NCBI GenBank assembly: GCA_947627965.1
Contig: CANQYA010000003.1
Location: forward strand, 1-18,420
Origin: an uncultured Bacilli bacterium
GTDB taxonomy: Bacteria; Bacillota_I; Bacilli_A; RF39; UBA660
Length of the DNA: 18,420 nucleotides
Reading direction: 5' to 3'
The notes beneath the pieces are model-generated. The model was not told the DNA's origin. It ran no database searches and worked only from the letters and a program-made list of their open reading frames with translations. The position numbers and the translations under genes are program-made. Shown here in pieces: positions 7,601 through 13,828 of this stretch (positions are counted from its first letter, which is position 1; each line of letters begins with the position of its first letter).

Positions 7601-7677
7601 TTAATTTTATTTAAGTACTCTAAAATAGATTTTAAACCATTGACTGTATGGGCATAATCTAATACTATTTTGTAATT
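7511..7677 (-). repeat. Diverged tandem duplication of the murE DYAHT segment
   Basis: Copy 1 (7677-7597) and copy 2 (7591-7511) are 81 nt each and offset by 86 nt. By hand alignment they share 51 of 81 bases and 17 of 27 encoded residues (both start NYKI, both contain LDYAHT). Because 86 is not a multiple of three, the copies are in different frames. The junction contains a run of seven A residues on the minus strand (7602-7596). The divergence is too high for a recent duplication and fits a join of two related murE genes. Confidence 0.8.
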
Positions 7678-8655
7678 AGATCCTTCTATTACTTCACAAC
7701 GTCCACGAGGTGTCTTAATATTTTTAATTCTATCTAAAACGTCTAGGAAAGAGTATCCTAAAGAAGTAAGAGCTAGGATCGCACTTGCTAAATTATAAAT
7801 ATTAAATTCTCCTACTAAAGGGCTTGAAACTTGATACTCTTTATTTTGATAAATAAAAGTTATATCAGTATTATTACTATTTTCTTTGTAATCTTTAATT
7901 ACTAAAGTAGCTTTATCATTTTTACCATAGGTTAAAACTTTATCGTGAATATCTTTAAATTCTTCATAATACTTATCATCGATATTTAAAATAGCTGTAC
8001 CATCTTTTTCTAATAATTTAAGTAATTGCTTTTTACAATCTTTATAATTTTCAAAAGTTTTATGAATATTTAAGTGGTCTCCTGTTACATTAGTTACTAT
8101 ACCTACAGCAAATCGAAAAGTATCGAGACGATTACGATAAAAAGCTTCGCTGGAAGTTTCCATACTGACATACTTTAAATTTTCTTTGACGAAAGCATCT
8201 AATATTTGATATAAAACATGACATTCGGGCGTCGTATTCGTAATTTTAGTATCTATTTCTTTGCCTTTAACCCCATTGGTACCAATATAACCACATTCAT
8301 TAGACCCTAATAAATCTCTTATAATCATAGCTGTTGTCGTTTTACCATCAGTACCAGTAATACCAATTAATTTTAATTTATCAAGAGGATAATCATAAAA
8401 TTTTTCAGCTAACTTAGCAAGTTCCGTATTAGGATTATCTACTTTAATATAAGGTACTTGGTAATTACCTTCTTTTTTAACTACTAAAAATTTTGCTCCA
8501 TTACTAACAGCTTCGTCGATAAAATCGTGACGATCGGTCGTTACTCCTTTAGTACAAACAAAAATATCGCCATCAACTACTTCTTTAGAATTTATTTTTA
8601 TTCCTTTAATATCAATACTTGGATATCCTTTATATAATTCATTTAACTTCTTCAT
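7573..8655 (-). pseudogene. murE: murE 5' part: N-terminal and central domains, ending prematurely
   Basis: The first 360 codons of a MurE-type ligase, which adds the third amino acid (diaminopimelate or lysine) to UDP-MurNAc-L-Ala-D-Glu in cell-wall synthesis. Visible: the N-terminal UDP-binding domain (VDGDIFVCTKG), the ATP loop GTDGKTTT (101-108), NTTPE, METSSEAF, GDHLNIHKTFENYK with the lysine expected to be carbamylated, GEFNIYNLASAILAL and PRGRCEVI. The frame reaches NYKIVLDYAHTVNGLK, then KKTKIIKLS and a TAG at 7573. A full MurE needs about 120 more residues, found in the next frame. The ATG at 8655 is preferred over one nine codons upstream because GGAGATGGGG precedes it. MurE is normally essential, so another intact copy or an assembly artefact must be considered. 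Confidence 0.82.
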
Positions 8656-8673
8656 ATCCCCATCTCCAATATA

Positions 8674-8679
8674 AGTATA
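8674..8679 (-). promoter_or_regulatory. Possible -10 element for murE
   Basis: TATACT lies 19 bases before the murE ATG, just after the recO terminator, in the short gap where a promoter would be needed. No good -35 is visible at 16-18 bases, so support is weak and rests mainly on position and the similar short-leader geometry at lepA and the HD gene. Confidence 0.35.
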
Positions 8680-8713
8680 CAATAAAACTATGAAAAAAAG
8701 TATTGATTAATAG

Positions 8714-8745
8714 AAAAAAAGATTATTATTTAAATATTAATAACC
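8714..8745 (-). terminator. Intrinsic terminator overlapping the recO stop
   Basis: On the minus strand GGTTATTA (8745-8738) pairs with TAATAATC (8728-8721) with one G-U pair and a 9-nt loop containing the recO stop codon, followed by seven T residues (8720-8714). The stem is AT-rich, so strength is uncertain. Confidence 0.6.
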
Positions 8746-9473
8746 TTGGCAACATTTTTTAAAAATTGTTTACTCTTTAAATAAAGACCTGAATATTCGT
8801 CATAGTATTCCTCTAGAAAGTCGTCTATTTCTTTAATCGTATCGTAATGTAAATCAAGTTTAGTTATTTTATCAATATCGACATAATAAAACATTCTAAT
8901 TAATTCGATAGCTTTTTTATTTACTATTTTATTGTCATTAAAACAATCTTTACAAAGGTAACCACCGTGTTTAACACTGATCGTTACAATATCTTCACTA
9001 TTCCCACAAATACTACAACCATCTAATTGTAACCCTATTCCTAAGTAATCTAAGTATTTTAATTCTAAAATATTAGTTATAACCACGGGATTAAAACCAT
9101 TATCTATTTTCTTTAGTCCACTTATAAATAAAGCAAATATTTCTTTATTATTATTTTGTTTATATACTTGTTCGGTAAGCTCTAATAAAAAGCTAGCATA
9201 ACTTATAGCCATTATATCTTTTTTAATATTATTAAAATTATCTATTACATCGACACTAGTCAAAGTCGATAGTCCATTATTACGATAGTAAAGATTAAAC
9301 ATTCCATAGACCATTTTACTGCTAGTACTGCGAAGGGGACTTTTAATTTTACGACACCCTTTGGACATAACGCCAATTATACCATAATCTTTAGTTAAAA
9401 CATTTAATATTTTACTAGATTCACTATAATTAGTTTCACTTAAGATGATCCCCTCTAATTTTTTTATCTCCAC
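8730..9473 (-). CDS. recO: DNA repair protein RecO
   Basis: A 247-residue recombination mediator that with RecR loads RecA onto SSB-coated single-stranded DNA and anneals strands. The N-terminal OB fold begins KKLEGIILSETNYSESSKIL and continues IIGVMSKGCRKIKSPLRS; the C-terminal helical domain carries the zinc-type cysteines CSICGN and GGYLCKDC found in many Firmicutes RecO proteins. It starts at a GTG (9473) with GAGGTGAG a few bases upstream, inside the overlapping yqzL frame. It ends in a terminator, closing the era-yqzL-recO unit as in Bacillus. Confidence 0.93.
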   Translation of the reverse strand: MEIKKLEGIILSETNYSESSKILNVLTKDYGIIGVMSKGCRKIKSPLRSTSSKMVYGMFNLYYRNNGLSTLTSVDVIDNFNNIKKDIMAISYASFLLELTEQVYKQNNNKEIFALFISGLKKIDNGFNPVVITNILELKYLDYLGIGLQLDGCSICGNSEDIVTISVKHGGYLCKDCFNDNKIVNKKAIELIRMFYYVDIDKITKLDLHYDTIKEIDDFLEEYYDEYSGLYLKSKQFLKNVAKVINI

Positions 9474-9558
9474 TTTTTCTCACCTCTAGTTTTTGTAAAA
9501 GTAAAAAATATTTAATATCGCCTGTCGCTTTAAATAAATCCCATAAAATATTATCCAT
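9436..9558 (-). CDS. yqzL: YqzL family small protein
   Basis: A 40-residue reading frame starting at ATG 9558 with GGTGAT before it and ending at a TGA (9438-9436). The sequence begins MDNILWDLFKATGDIKYFLL and continues LQKLE, matching the YqzL pattern: a Trp-Phe pair, TGxI, then YLL-type and a K-x-E end. YqzL is a conserved Firmicutes protein of about 45 residues with no known function, encoded between era and recO in Bacillus subtilis, which is exactly where this one lies. It overlaps the start of recO by 38 bases in another frame, so the last 13 or so residues are read from recO coding DNA. The match is by recall of the family, not by a search. Confidence 0.72.
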   Translation of the reverse strand: MDNILWDLFKATGDIKYFLLLQKLEVRKSGDKKIRGDHLK

Positions 9559-9601
9559 TATATCACCATTAATATAATGCTAAAGAGTTTAATAATTTAT
9601 A

Positions 9602-10486
9602 CTATTTTATTTCATTTAATCCTAAATCATTTAAGTACTTTTCTTTATCTTTCCAATCCTTTATGGTTTTAACAAAAGTTTCCAAATAAACTTTTTTCCC
9701 TAAAAATTCTTCCATATCACTTCTTGCTAAAGTACCTATTTGTTTTAGCATCGATCCATTATGACCAATAATTATTTTTTTAATATTTTCTCTATCGATA
9801 ATAATGTCGACCATAACATGAATAATGTTATCTTCTTCACTATAATTTTGAACGATACAAGTTACTGAATGGGGTACTTCGTCTTTCGTTAATTCTAATA
9901 TTTTTTCTCTTACCATTTCCGCTAAAATGAAATCGCGACTGACATTAGTAATATCATTGACAGAATAATATAAGTCGCCTTCAGTTAAATATTTTTTAAC
10001 AGTTGTAATAATATCTAAAACATTATCTCCTTTTAAAGCAGAAACAGGTATAATTTCTTTAAAATCATATAAATCTTTATAATTATTTATAGTTTCTAAT
10101 AATTTATCTTTTTTAATCATATCTACTTTATTTAAAATAAGAAAGATTGGTTTGTTTAAGTCTTTTAACTTTTCTAAGATAAAATTATCACCTTTACCAA
10201 ATTCTTTAGTGACGTCCACTAAAAAAAGAACAATGTCGACATCTTCTGCCATCATATAAGCCTTATTATTCATAAGGGTTCCTAATTTATTTTGGGGTTT
10301 ATGAATACCAGGTGTATCAATAAATATTATTTGGGAGTCCTTATCATTATAAATTCCTTCAATTATATTTCTAGTCGTGCCTGATACTTTAGAAGTAATA
10401 GCAATTTTATGTTCAAGTAAATTATTTAATAAAGTACTTTTACCGACATTAGGTCTTCCTACTAAACTTACAAATCCTGTTTTCAT
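9602..10486 (-). CDS. era: GTPase Era
   Basis: A 294-residue ribosome-assembly GTPase that binds the 3' end of 16S rRNA through a C-terminal KH domain. Motifs: GRPNVGKST (10-18), TTRN in switch I, DTPGIHKP (57-64), NKVD (119-122) and SALKG (149-153). The KH region is seen as KKIIIGHNGSMLKQIGTLAR with the conserved GxxG, followed by LETFVKTIKDW. Length is close to the usual 300. The ATG overlaps the cdd stop as ATGA, indicating coupled translation. YbeY, encoded three genes upstream, acts in the same rRNA maturation process. Confidence 0.97.
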   Translation of the reverse strand: MKTGFVSLVGRPNVGKSTLLNNLLEHKIAITSKVSGTTRNIIEGIYNDKDSQIIFIDTPGIHKPQNKLGTLMNNKAYMMAEDVDIVLFLVDVTKEFGKGDNFILEKLKDLNKPIFLILNKVDMIKKDKLLETINNYKDLYDFKEIIPVSALKGDNVLDIITTVKKYLTEGDLYYSVNDITNVSRDFILAEMVREKILELTKDEVPHSVTCIVQNYSEEDNIIHVMVDIIIDRENIKKIIIGHNGSMLKQIGTLARSDMEEFLGKKVYLETFVKTIKDWKDKEKYLNDLGLNEIK

Positions 10487-10869
10487 GATAAATTATCCTC
10501 ATTAAAGGGATAAGGACATAACATTGCTACGGTCTTTGTTAATTGGTTACCTAACTTATCCATCATTACTACTTCTTGGACAGGCTCAAAAAATTCTTGA
10601 ATAACTTGGCGACAAGCAAAACAACAAGTACCAATCTTTTCACTATCGACCATAACATATAATTTAAAAAAATCGCCCTTTTTATAACCAGCTGTAATAG
10701 CTTGCGTAATAGCTACTCGTTCAGCACAGATAGTAGAACCATAACTAGCATTTTCAACATTGACCCCAGTAAACTCTCTACCATCTTTCATAAGAACGAT
10801 ACAAGCTACCTTAAAATGGGAATAAGGACTGTAACTATTATTTAATAAATTCTTTAATTTTTCTATCAT
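10483..10869 (-). CDS. cdd: Cytidine deaminase
   Basis: A 128-residue zinc enzyme deaminating cytidine and deoxycytidine to uridine and deoxyuridine for pyrimidine salvage. VNVENASYG binds the nucleoside; the zinc/catalytic motif is CAE (Cys48, Glu50) with Cys83 and Cys86 in TCCFACRQ. The usual PCGxCRQ is altered: the Pro is Cys82 and the Gly is Phe84, so there are two adjacent cysteines at the zinc site. The ligands are retained, so activity is likely. GAGGG precedes the ATG, and dgkA stops eight bases upstream. Position between dgkA and era is as in Bacillus. Confidence 0.94.
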   Translation of the reverse strand: MIEKLKNLLNNSYSPYSHFKVACIVLMKDGREFTGVNVENASYGSTICAERVAITQAITAGYKKGDFFKLYVMVDSEKIGTCCFACRQVIQEFFEPVQEVVMMDKLGNQLTKTVAMLCPYPFNEDNLS

Positions 10870-10877
10870 TTTCCCTC

Positions 10878-11279
10878 CTAAAAAAGTTCAAAAAGTTTTG
10901 GTAAAAAGATGATTAAACCGATAAAACCTGCTACAACACTCATAACTAAAACAGCTCCTGCTGATAAATCTTTAGCTACTTTAGCATAAAAATTATTATC
11001 GGTAGTAATCATATTAGTAACGGATTCAATAGCTGTATTGACAAGTTCTAAAGCGATAACACTACCAATTAATATTAAACATATTAACCATTCAAAATAA
11101 CTTATTTGAAATAAAACGCCAGCAATAATAACACAGATAGCAAAATAACCATGAACTATCATGTGATATTCCGTTGAAAAAGCATAGCGAATACCATCTA
11201 GAGCATGTCCAAAACTTTTTAAAACACTTTTCTTATCCTCAACAATATATTTTTTATTTTTCTTATCTTTCAATGCCAT
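10878..11279 (-). CDS. dgkA: Diacylglycerol/undecaprenol kinase family protein
   Basis: A 133-residue integral membrane kinase of the DgkA family. In Gram-positive bacteria the substrate is usually undecaprenol, giving undecaprenyl phosphate for wall synthesis. Three hydrophobic segments are visible at about 43-60, 64-86 and 107-127. The signature is ALELVNTAIESVTN (76-89; family ELxNTAIExxxD) followed by AKVAKDLSAGAVLV. The family Asp at the end of that signature is Asn here. Starts at ATG 11279 within the end of ybeY (17-base overlap), with GAGGAGGTG upstream. Confidence 0.93.
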   Translation of the reverse strand: MALKDKKNKKYIVEDKKSVLKSFGHALDGIRYAFSTEYHMIVHGYFAICVIIAGVLFQISYFEWLICLILIGSVIALELVNTAIESVTNMITTDNNFYAKVAKDLSAGAVLVMSVVAGFIGLIIFLPKLFELF

Positions 11280-11709
11280 AACGGGAAAGCACCTCCTCTT
11301 GTTTTTGAAACATTATTTTTTCGTCATCTTTATTCATATGGTCATATCCTAGTAAATGTAAAAGACCATGTACTGCTAAAAAAGATAATTCTCTTTTAAA
11401 AGAATGCCCATACGATATAGCTTGTTCTTTAGCTCTTTCTAGACAAATATAAATATCTCCTAACAAACGATAATTATCTAATTTTAAAGTTTTATCATCT
11501 TCTAAAGCAAAACTAATAACGTCAGTTACTTTATCAATACCACGGTATTTATTATTCAAATCTTTTATTTCTTCATTTCCTACTATAATGACATTAAACT
11601 CGCCATTTCCTAGTTTTTCGTCTTCGGAAACGTTTTCTAATAATTTTTTTAATTCTTCTAATTCTTTTTGTAAATCGTAAGAAGTTTGATTAAATACTCC
11701 TATCTGCAT
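11263..11709 (-). CDS. ybeY: Endoribonuclease YbeY (16S rRNA maturation)
   Basis: A 148-residue zinc-dependent RNase involved in 16S rRNA 3'-end processing and ribosome quality control. The zinc motif is HGLLHLLGYDH (His114, His118, His124), and the upstream NxxYRxIDKVTDVISFAL signature is present. The ATG at 11709 is preferred because GGAGG lies eight bases before it; a TTG four codons earlier sits within that binding site. The start overlaps the vanZ stop as TAATG. Order ybeY-dgkA-cdd-era is the Firmicutes standard. Confidence 0.96.
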   Translation of the reverse strand: MQIGVFNQTSYDLQKELEELKKLLENVSEDEKLGNGEFNVIIVGNEEIKDLNNKYRGIDKVTDVISFALEDDKTLKLDNYRLLGDIYICLERAKEQAISYGHSFKRELSFLAVHGLLHLLGYDHMNKDDEKIMFQKQEEVLSRYGIER

Positions 11710-12338
11710 TATAACCTCCAAACAACATATATAATAGCTAAAACAAAAATACTTACTGATGCTATATCGAGAAATAATCTACTATGAAAAAATTTAGGTA
11801 ATACTTCTTTTAACTTGTCCAAAGAACGATAGAATAAAAACCCTAACATACCACCAGTAACATTTAATAATATATCGTCAACATCGAACACTCTTCCTAT
11901 CATTAACTGAGTACATTCGATAGAAACTGATGCTAAAAGGACTAAAATAAAAGCATATCTTCCCTTTTTTATATCAGCATATAACGTGGCAAAAAAGCCA
12001 TAAGGAATAAACATTAAAACATTACCTATTATATTTTTAACAAATAATCTACCACCAAAATCATACCTAAATATTTCTTTAAAAGGAACATAATTATTAC
12101 CTGATACTGTATTTATATCTTGAAAAGTTACTACTTGGAATAAACACAATATATATAAGACAAAAGTTAATAATAATATTTCTTTATGAAGGACAAATTC
12201 TTCTTCTTTTTTTAATAAGTAAGCAATCCTAACAGAGGCGATTAAAACAATCGATATAAATAACATTGGCCATGTCATTTGTAGTACATCACCTAAAGTA
12301 TTATCTAACGATGTTAAAATATCACTATAAAGCATCAT
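11709..12338 (-). CDS. VanZ family membrane protein
   Basis: A 209-residue protein with about five hydrophobic segments (roughly 23-41, 51-71, 101-120, 128-146 region, 188-207). VanZ hallmarks are the NIIGNVLMFIPYGFFATL segment (103-120), ECTQL (141-145) and GRVFDVDDILLNVTGGMLGF (148-167) with paired aspartates. VanZ proteins are associated with resistance to teicoplanin and other lipoglycopeptides and with cell-surface changes; the biochemical role is unsettled. It lies between yqfD and ybeY, where Bacillus has phoH and pgpH. Tight junctions (yqfD stop four bases before, ybeY start overlapping) show it is co-transcribed. Two adjacent ATG codons (12338, 12335) could each start it. Confidence 0.88.
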   Translation of the reverse strand: MMLYSDILTSLDNTLGDVLQMTWPMLFISIVLIASVRIAYLLKKEEEFVLHKEILLLTFVLYILCLFQVVTFQDINTVSGNNYVPFKEIFRYDFGGRLFVKNIIGNVLMFIPYGFFATLYADIKKGRYAFILVLLASVSIECTQLMIGRVFDVDDILLNVTGGMLGFLFYRSLDKLKEVLPKFFHSRLFLDIASVSIFVLAIIYVVWRL

Positions 12339-12339
12339 T

Positions 12340-13497
12340 TCACCCCTCTATATTGTCCATATTAATTTCTTGATAAGCAGTTATATTTTCATACACTTTA
12401 AAAAATACTGTCAATTCTATTGTACTATTATTTTGTACAGTTTTCAATTTTTTTTCAAATAATATTTTCTCATTCTTATCTAATTTAACCATTAATTTTT
12501 CTTTAGCTAAATCTAAAGCTTTATCAATAGCTTCTTCATAAGTATAGACTTCGTCAATTACTCTTAACTCTGATACATTATCAAAACTTATCTTAATTGG
12601 TAAAAGATTACTTTTAATACTAGCTAATTCTAATATTCTTTGATGTTTATAAGGGAAAAAATCAAAGAGAGGGTACCTTTTATTAAATAAAGTTATAGCA
12701 ATATTTTTCTTTGATTTACCCGTTATAAATTCTTCTTTATAAACTAAAGGCATAGTTGCTGTTACTTCGTACCATACTTCCGCATAAACATTACCCGTAG
12801 CAGGAACAATATTTTTTACTTCGTCTCCTTTACTAATATTACCACTAATTATAATATCTCCTTTTTTAACATAATCATTAATGGATTTAACTATTTCACC
12901 ACGCGAAGAATCAATATGCATAATTATCCCATCTTTTTTAGCTACAATATGCCTAGGTTTAGCTTCTTCTTCTAACTTATTAATAATACGTTCTTCCACT
13001 CTAACAATATACTTAGTACCTACTCTTTCTATTTCTAACCATTCTAATTTATCCTTATTATTATCTAAAATATTTTTAACGATTGCTTCTTGTTTAGAAA
13101 AAGGAATAGCAAAATTATATTTTTCTATTTTATATCTTTTTAATTCTTTATAAATAAGTGATCTTACTTCTTTTTTACGATGGACTACTTCGACATTTAG
13201 TATTAAATTAGAACATATAAATAAAACGATAAAACCTATTATAATATTAGTAATAAATATAGAATATTTTTTTAATAAATATTTATATTTAATCATGCCA
13301 TATAACTTAGTTAAAGTAATATTATAAGTTGTCTTAATCTCTAATAATTTTTTATAATTATTTTTATCTACTTTGATAAGCATACTCTCATCACTATAGA
13401 CGATATTAAGTATTTCTATTTTACGTCTTTTTAATGTTTTTAAAAATCTTTTTATATCTCGACCTTCTATTTTTAATTCATAAATACTGTTAAACAC
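12340..13497 (-). CDS. yqfD: Sporulation protein YqfD
   Basis: A 385-residue protein of the YqfD family (spore-formation protein, sigma-E controlled in Bacillus, also called SpoIV-related). It has a cytosolic N-terminal part, one membrane segment at about 79-102, then a large extracytoplasmic part. The conserved segment VAKKDGIIMHIDSSRGEIVK with KKGDIIISGNISKGDEVKNI and ATGNVYAEVWYE is the family core and resembles a membrane-fusion-like barrel. Starts with GTG (13497), GGAGTGAT upstream, 46 bases after yqfC, which it accompanies in nearly all genomes. Its exact biochemical role is unknown. Confidence 0.88.
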   Translation of the reverse strand: MFNSIYELKIEGRDIKRFLKTLKRRKIEILNIVYSDESMLIKVDKNNYKKLLEIKTTYNITLTKLYGMIKYKYLLKKYSIFITNIIIGFIVLFICSNLILNVEVVHRKKEVRSLIYKELKRYKIEKYNFAIPFSKQEAIVKNILDNNKDKLEWLEIERVGTKYIVRVEERIINKLEEEAKPRHIVAKKDGIIMHIDSSRGEIVKSINDYVKKGDIIISGNISKGDEVKNIVPATGNVYAEVWYEVTATMPLVYKEEFITGKSKKNIAITLFNKRYPLFDFFPYKHQRILELASIKSNLLPIKISFDNVSELRVIDEVYTYEEAIDKALDLAKEKLMVKLDKNEKILFEKKLKTVQNNSTIELTVFFKVYENITAYQEINMDNIEG

Positions 13498-13543
13498 AAG
13501 ATCACTCCATTTTAACTAATCCTCTATATAAATTTATGATAAT

Positions 13544-13777
13544 TTATATAAACTCAATACTCTTTATTTCTCCTATTATCAATATTTCTTTATCTAACAT
13601 TTTATTAATCGCTAGTTTTTTACCATTAATAACGATTGTTCCTTTTTGGTATTTAATTTTAATTTGGTCTTCGTTAAGTGATAAAACATCAAGATAATTA
13701 ATAATATTGACAATACCAATATCGATATTAATATGTAAATTATTATCTTCGATATAATTACGTAGATTATTAAACAC
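13544..13777 (-). CDS. yqfC: YabP/YqfC family sporulation protein
   Basis: A 77-residue protein matching the YabP/YqfC pattern: INIDIGIVNIINYLDVLSLN, then IKIKYQKGTIVINGKKLAI and a final IIGEIKSIEFI, a beta-rich domain. YqfC and YqfD are a conserved pair in spore formers. The GTG at 13777 is chosen because GGGTGAT precedes it by a few bases; an earlier GTG in frame (13810) lies within the terminator of the upstream gene and upstream of the promoter proposed here. Family length is about 90. It is the first gene of the yqfC-yqfD-vanZ-ybeY-dgkA-cdd-era run. Confidence 0.8.
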   Translation of the reverse strand: MFNNLRNYIEDNNLHINIDIGIVNIINYLDVLSLNEDQIKIKYQKGTIVINGKKLAINKMLDKEILIIGEIKSIEFI

Positions 13778-13792
13778 TATATCACCCTTATT

Positions 13793-13820
13793 ATTGTATG
13801 AAAAAAACACACTAATAGTC
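13793..13820 (-). promoter_or_regulatory. Candidate sigma-E-like promoter of yqfC-yqfD
   Basis: Directly after the terminator T-run the minus strand reads CATACAAT (13800-13793), the consensus -10 of Bacillus mother-cell sigma-E. GACTATT (13820-13814) fits the sigma-E -35 (KMATATT) at six of seven positions but the spacer is 13 rather than 14-15 bases. The start codon is 16 bases past the -10. TACAAT could also serve sigma-A, although no matching -35 is seen. The -35 lies in the loop of the terminator. Confidence 0.45.
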
Positions 13821-13828
13821 GTGTGTTT
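13801..13828 (-). terminator. Intrinsic terminator of the GtrII-like gene
   Basis: AAACACAC (13828-13821) pairs perfectly with GTGTGTTT (13812-13805) around an 8-nt loop and continues as a run of seven T residues. The stop codon of the upstream gene (13827-13829) overlaps the first base pairs of the stem. Confidence 0.88.

Noticed and set aside
12881-13153. Plus-strand open frame opposite yqfD
   Set aside because: Same reasoning: antisense shadow without a start context or family resemblance.
12340-13497. TGA read as tryptophan (Mycoplasma-type code)
   Set aside because: Genes here end naturally at TGA (yqfD, cdd, hemW, yqzL) and conserved tryptophans in ThyA and others are TGG.
13778-13810. 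Longer yqfC starting at the GTG at 13810
   Set aside because: That start lies in the terminator of the upstream gene with no binding site; the GTG at 13777 has GGGTGAT before it and keeps the full family domain.
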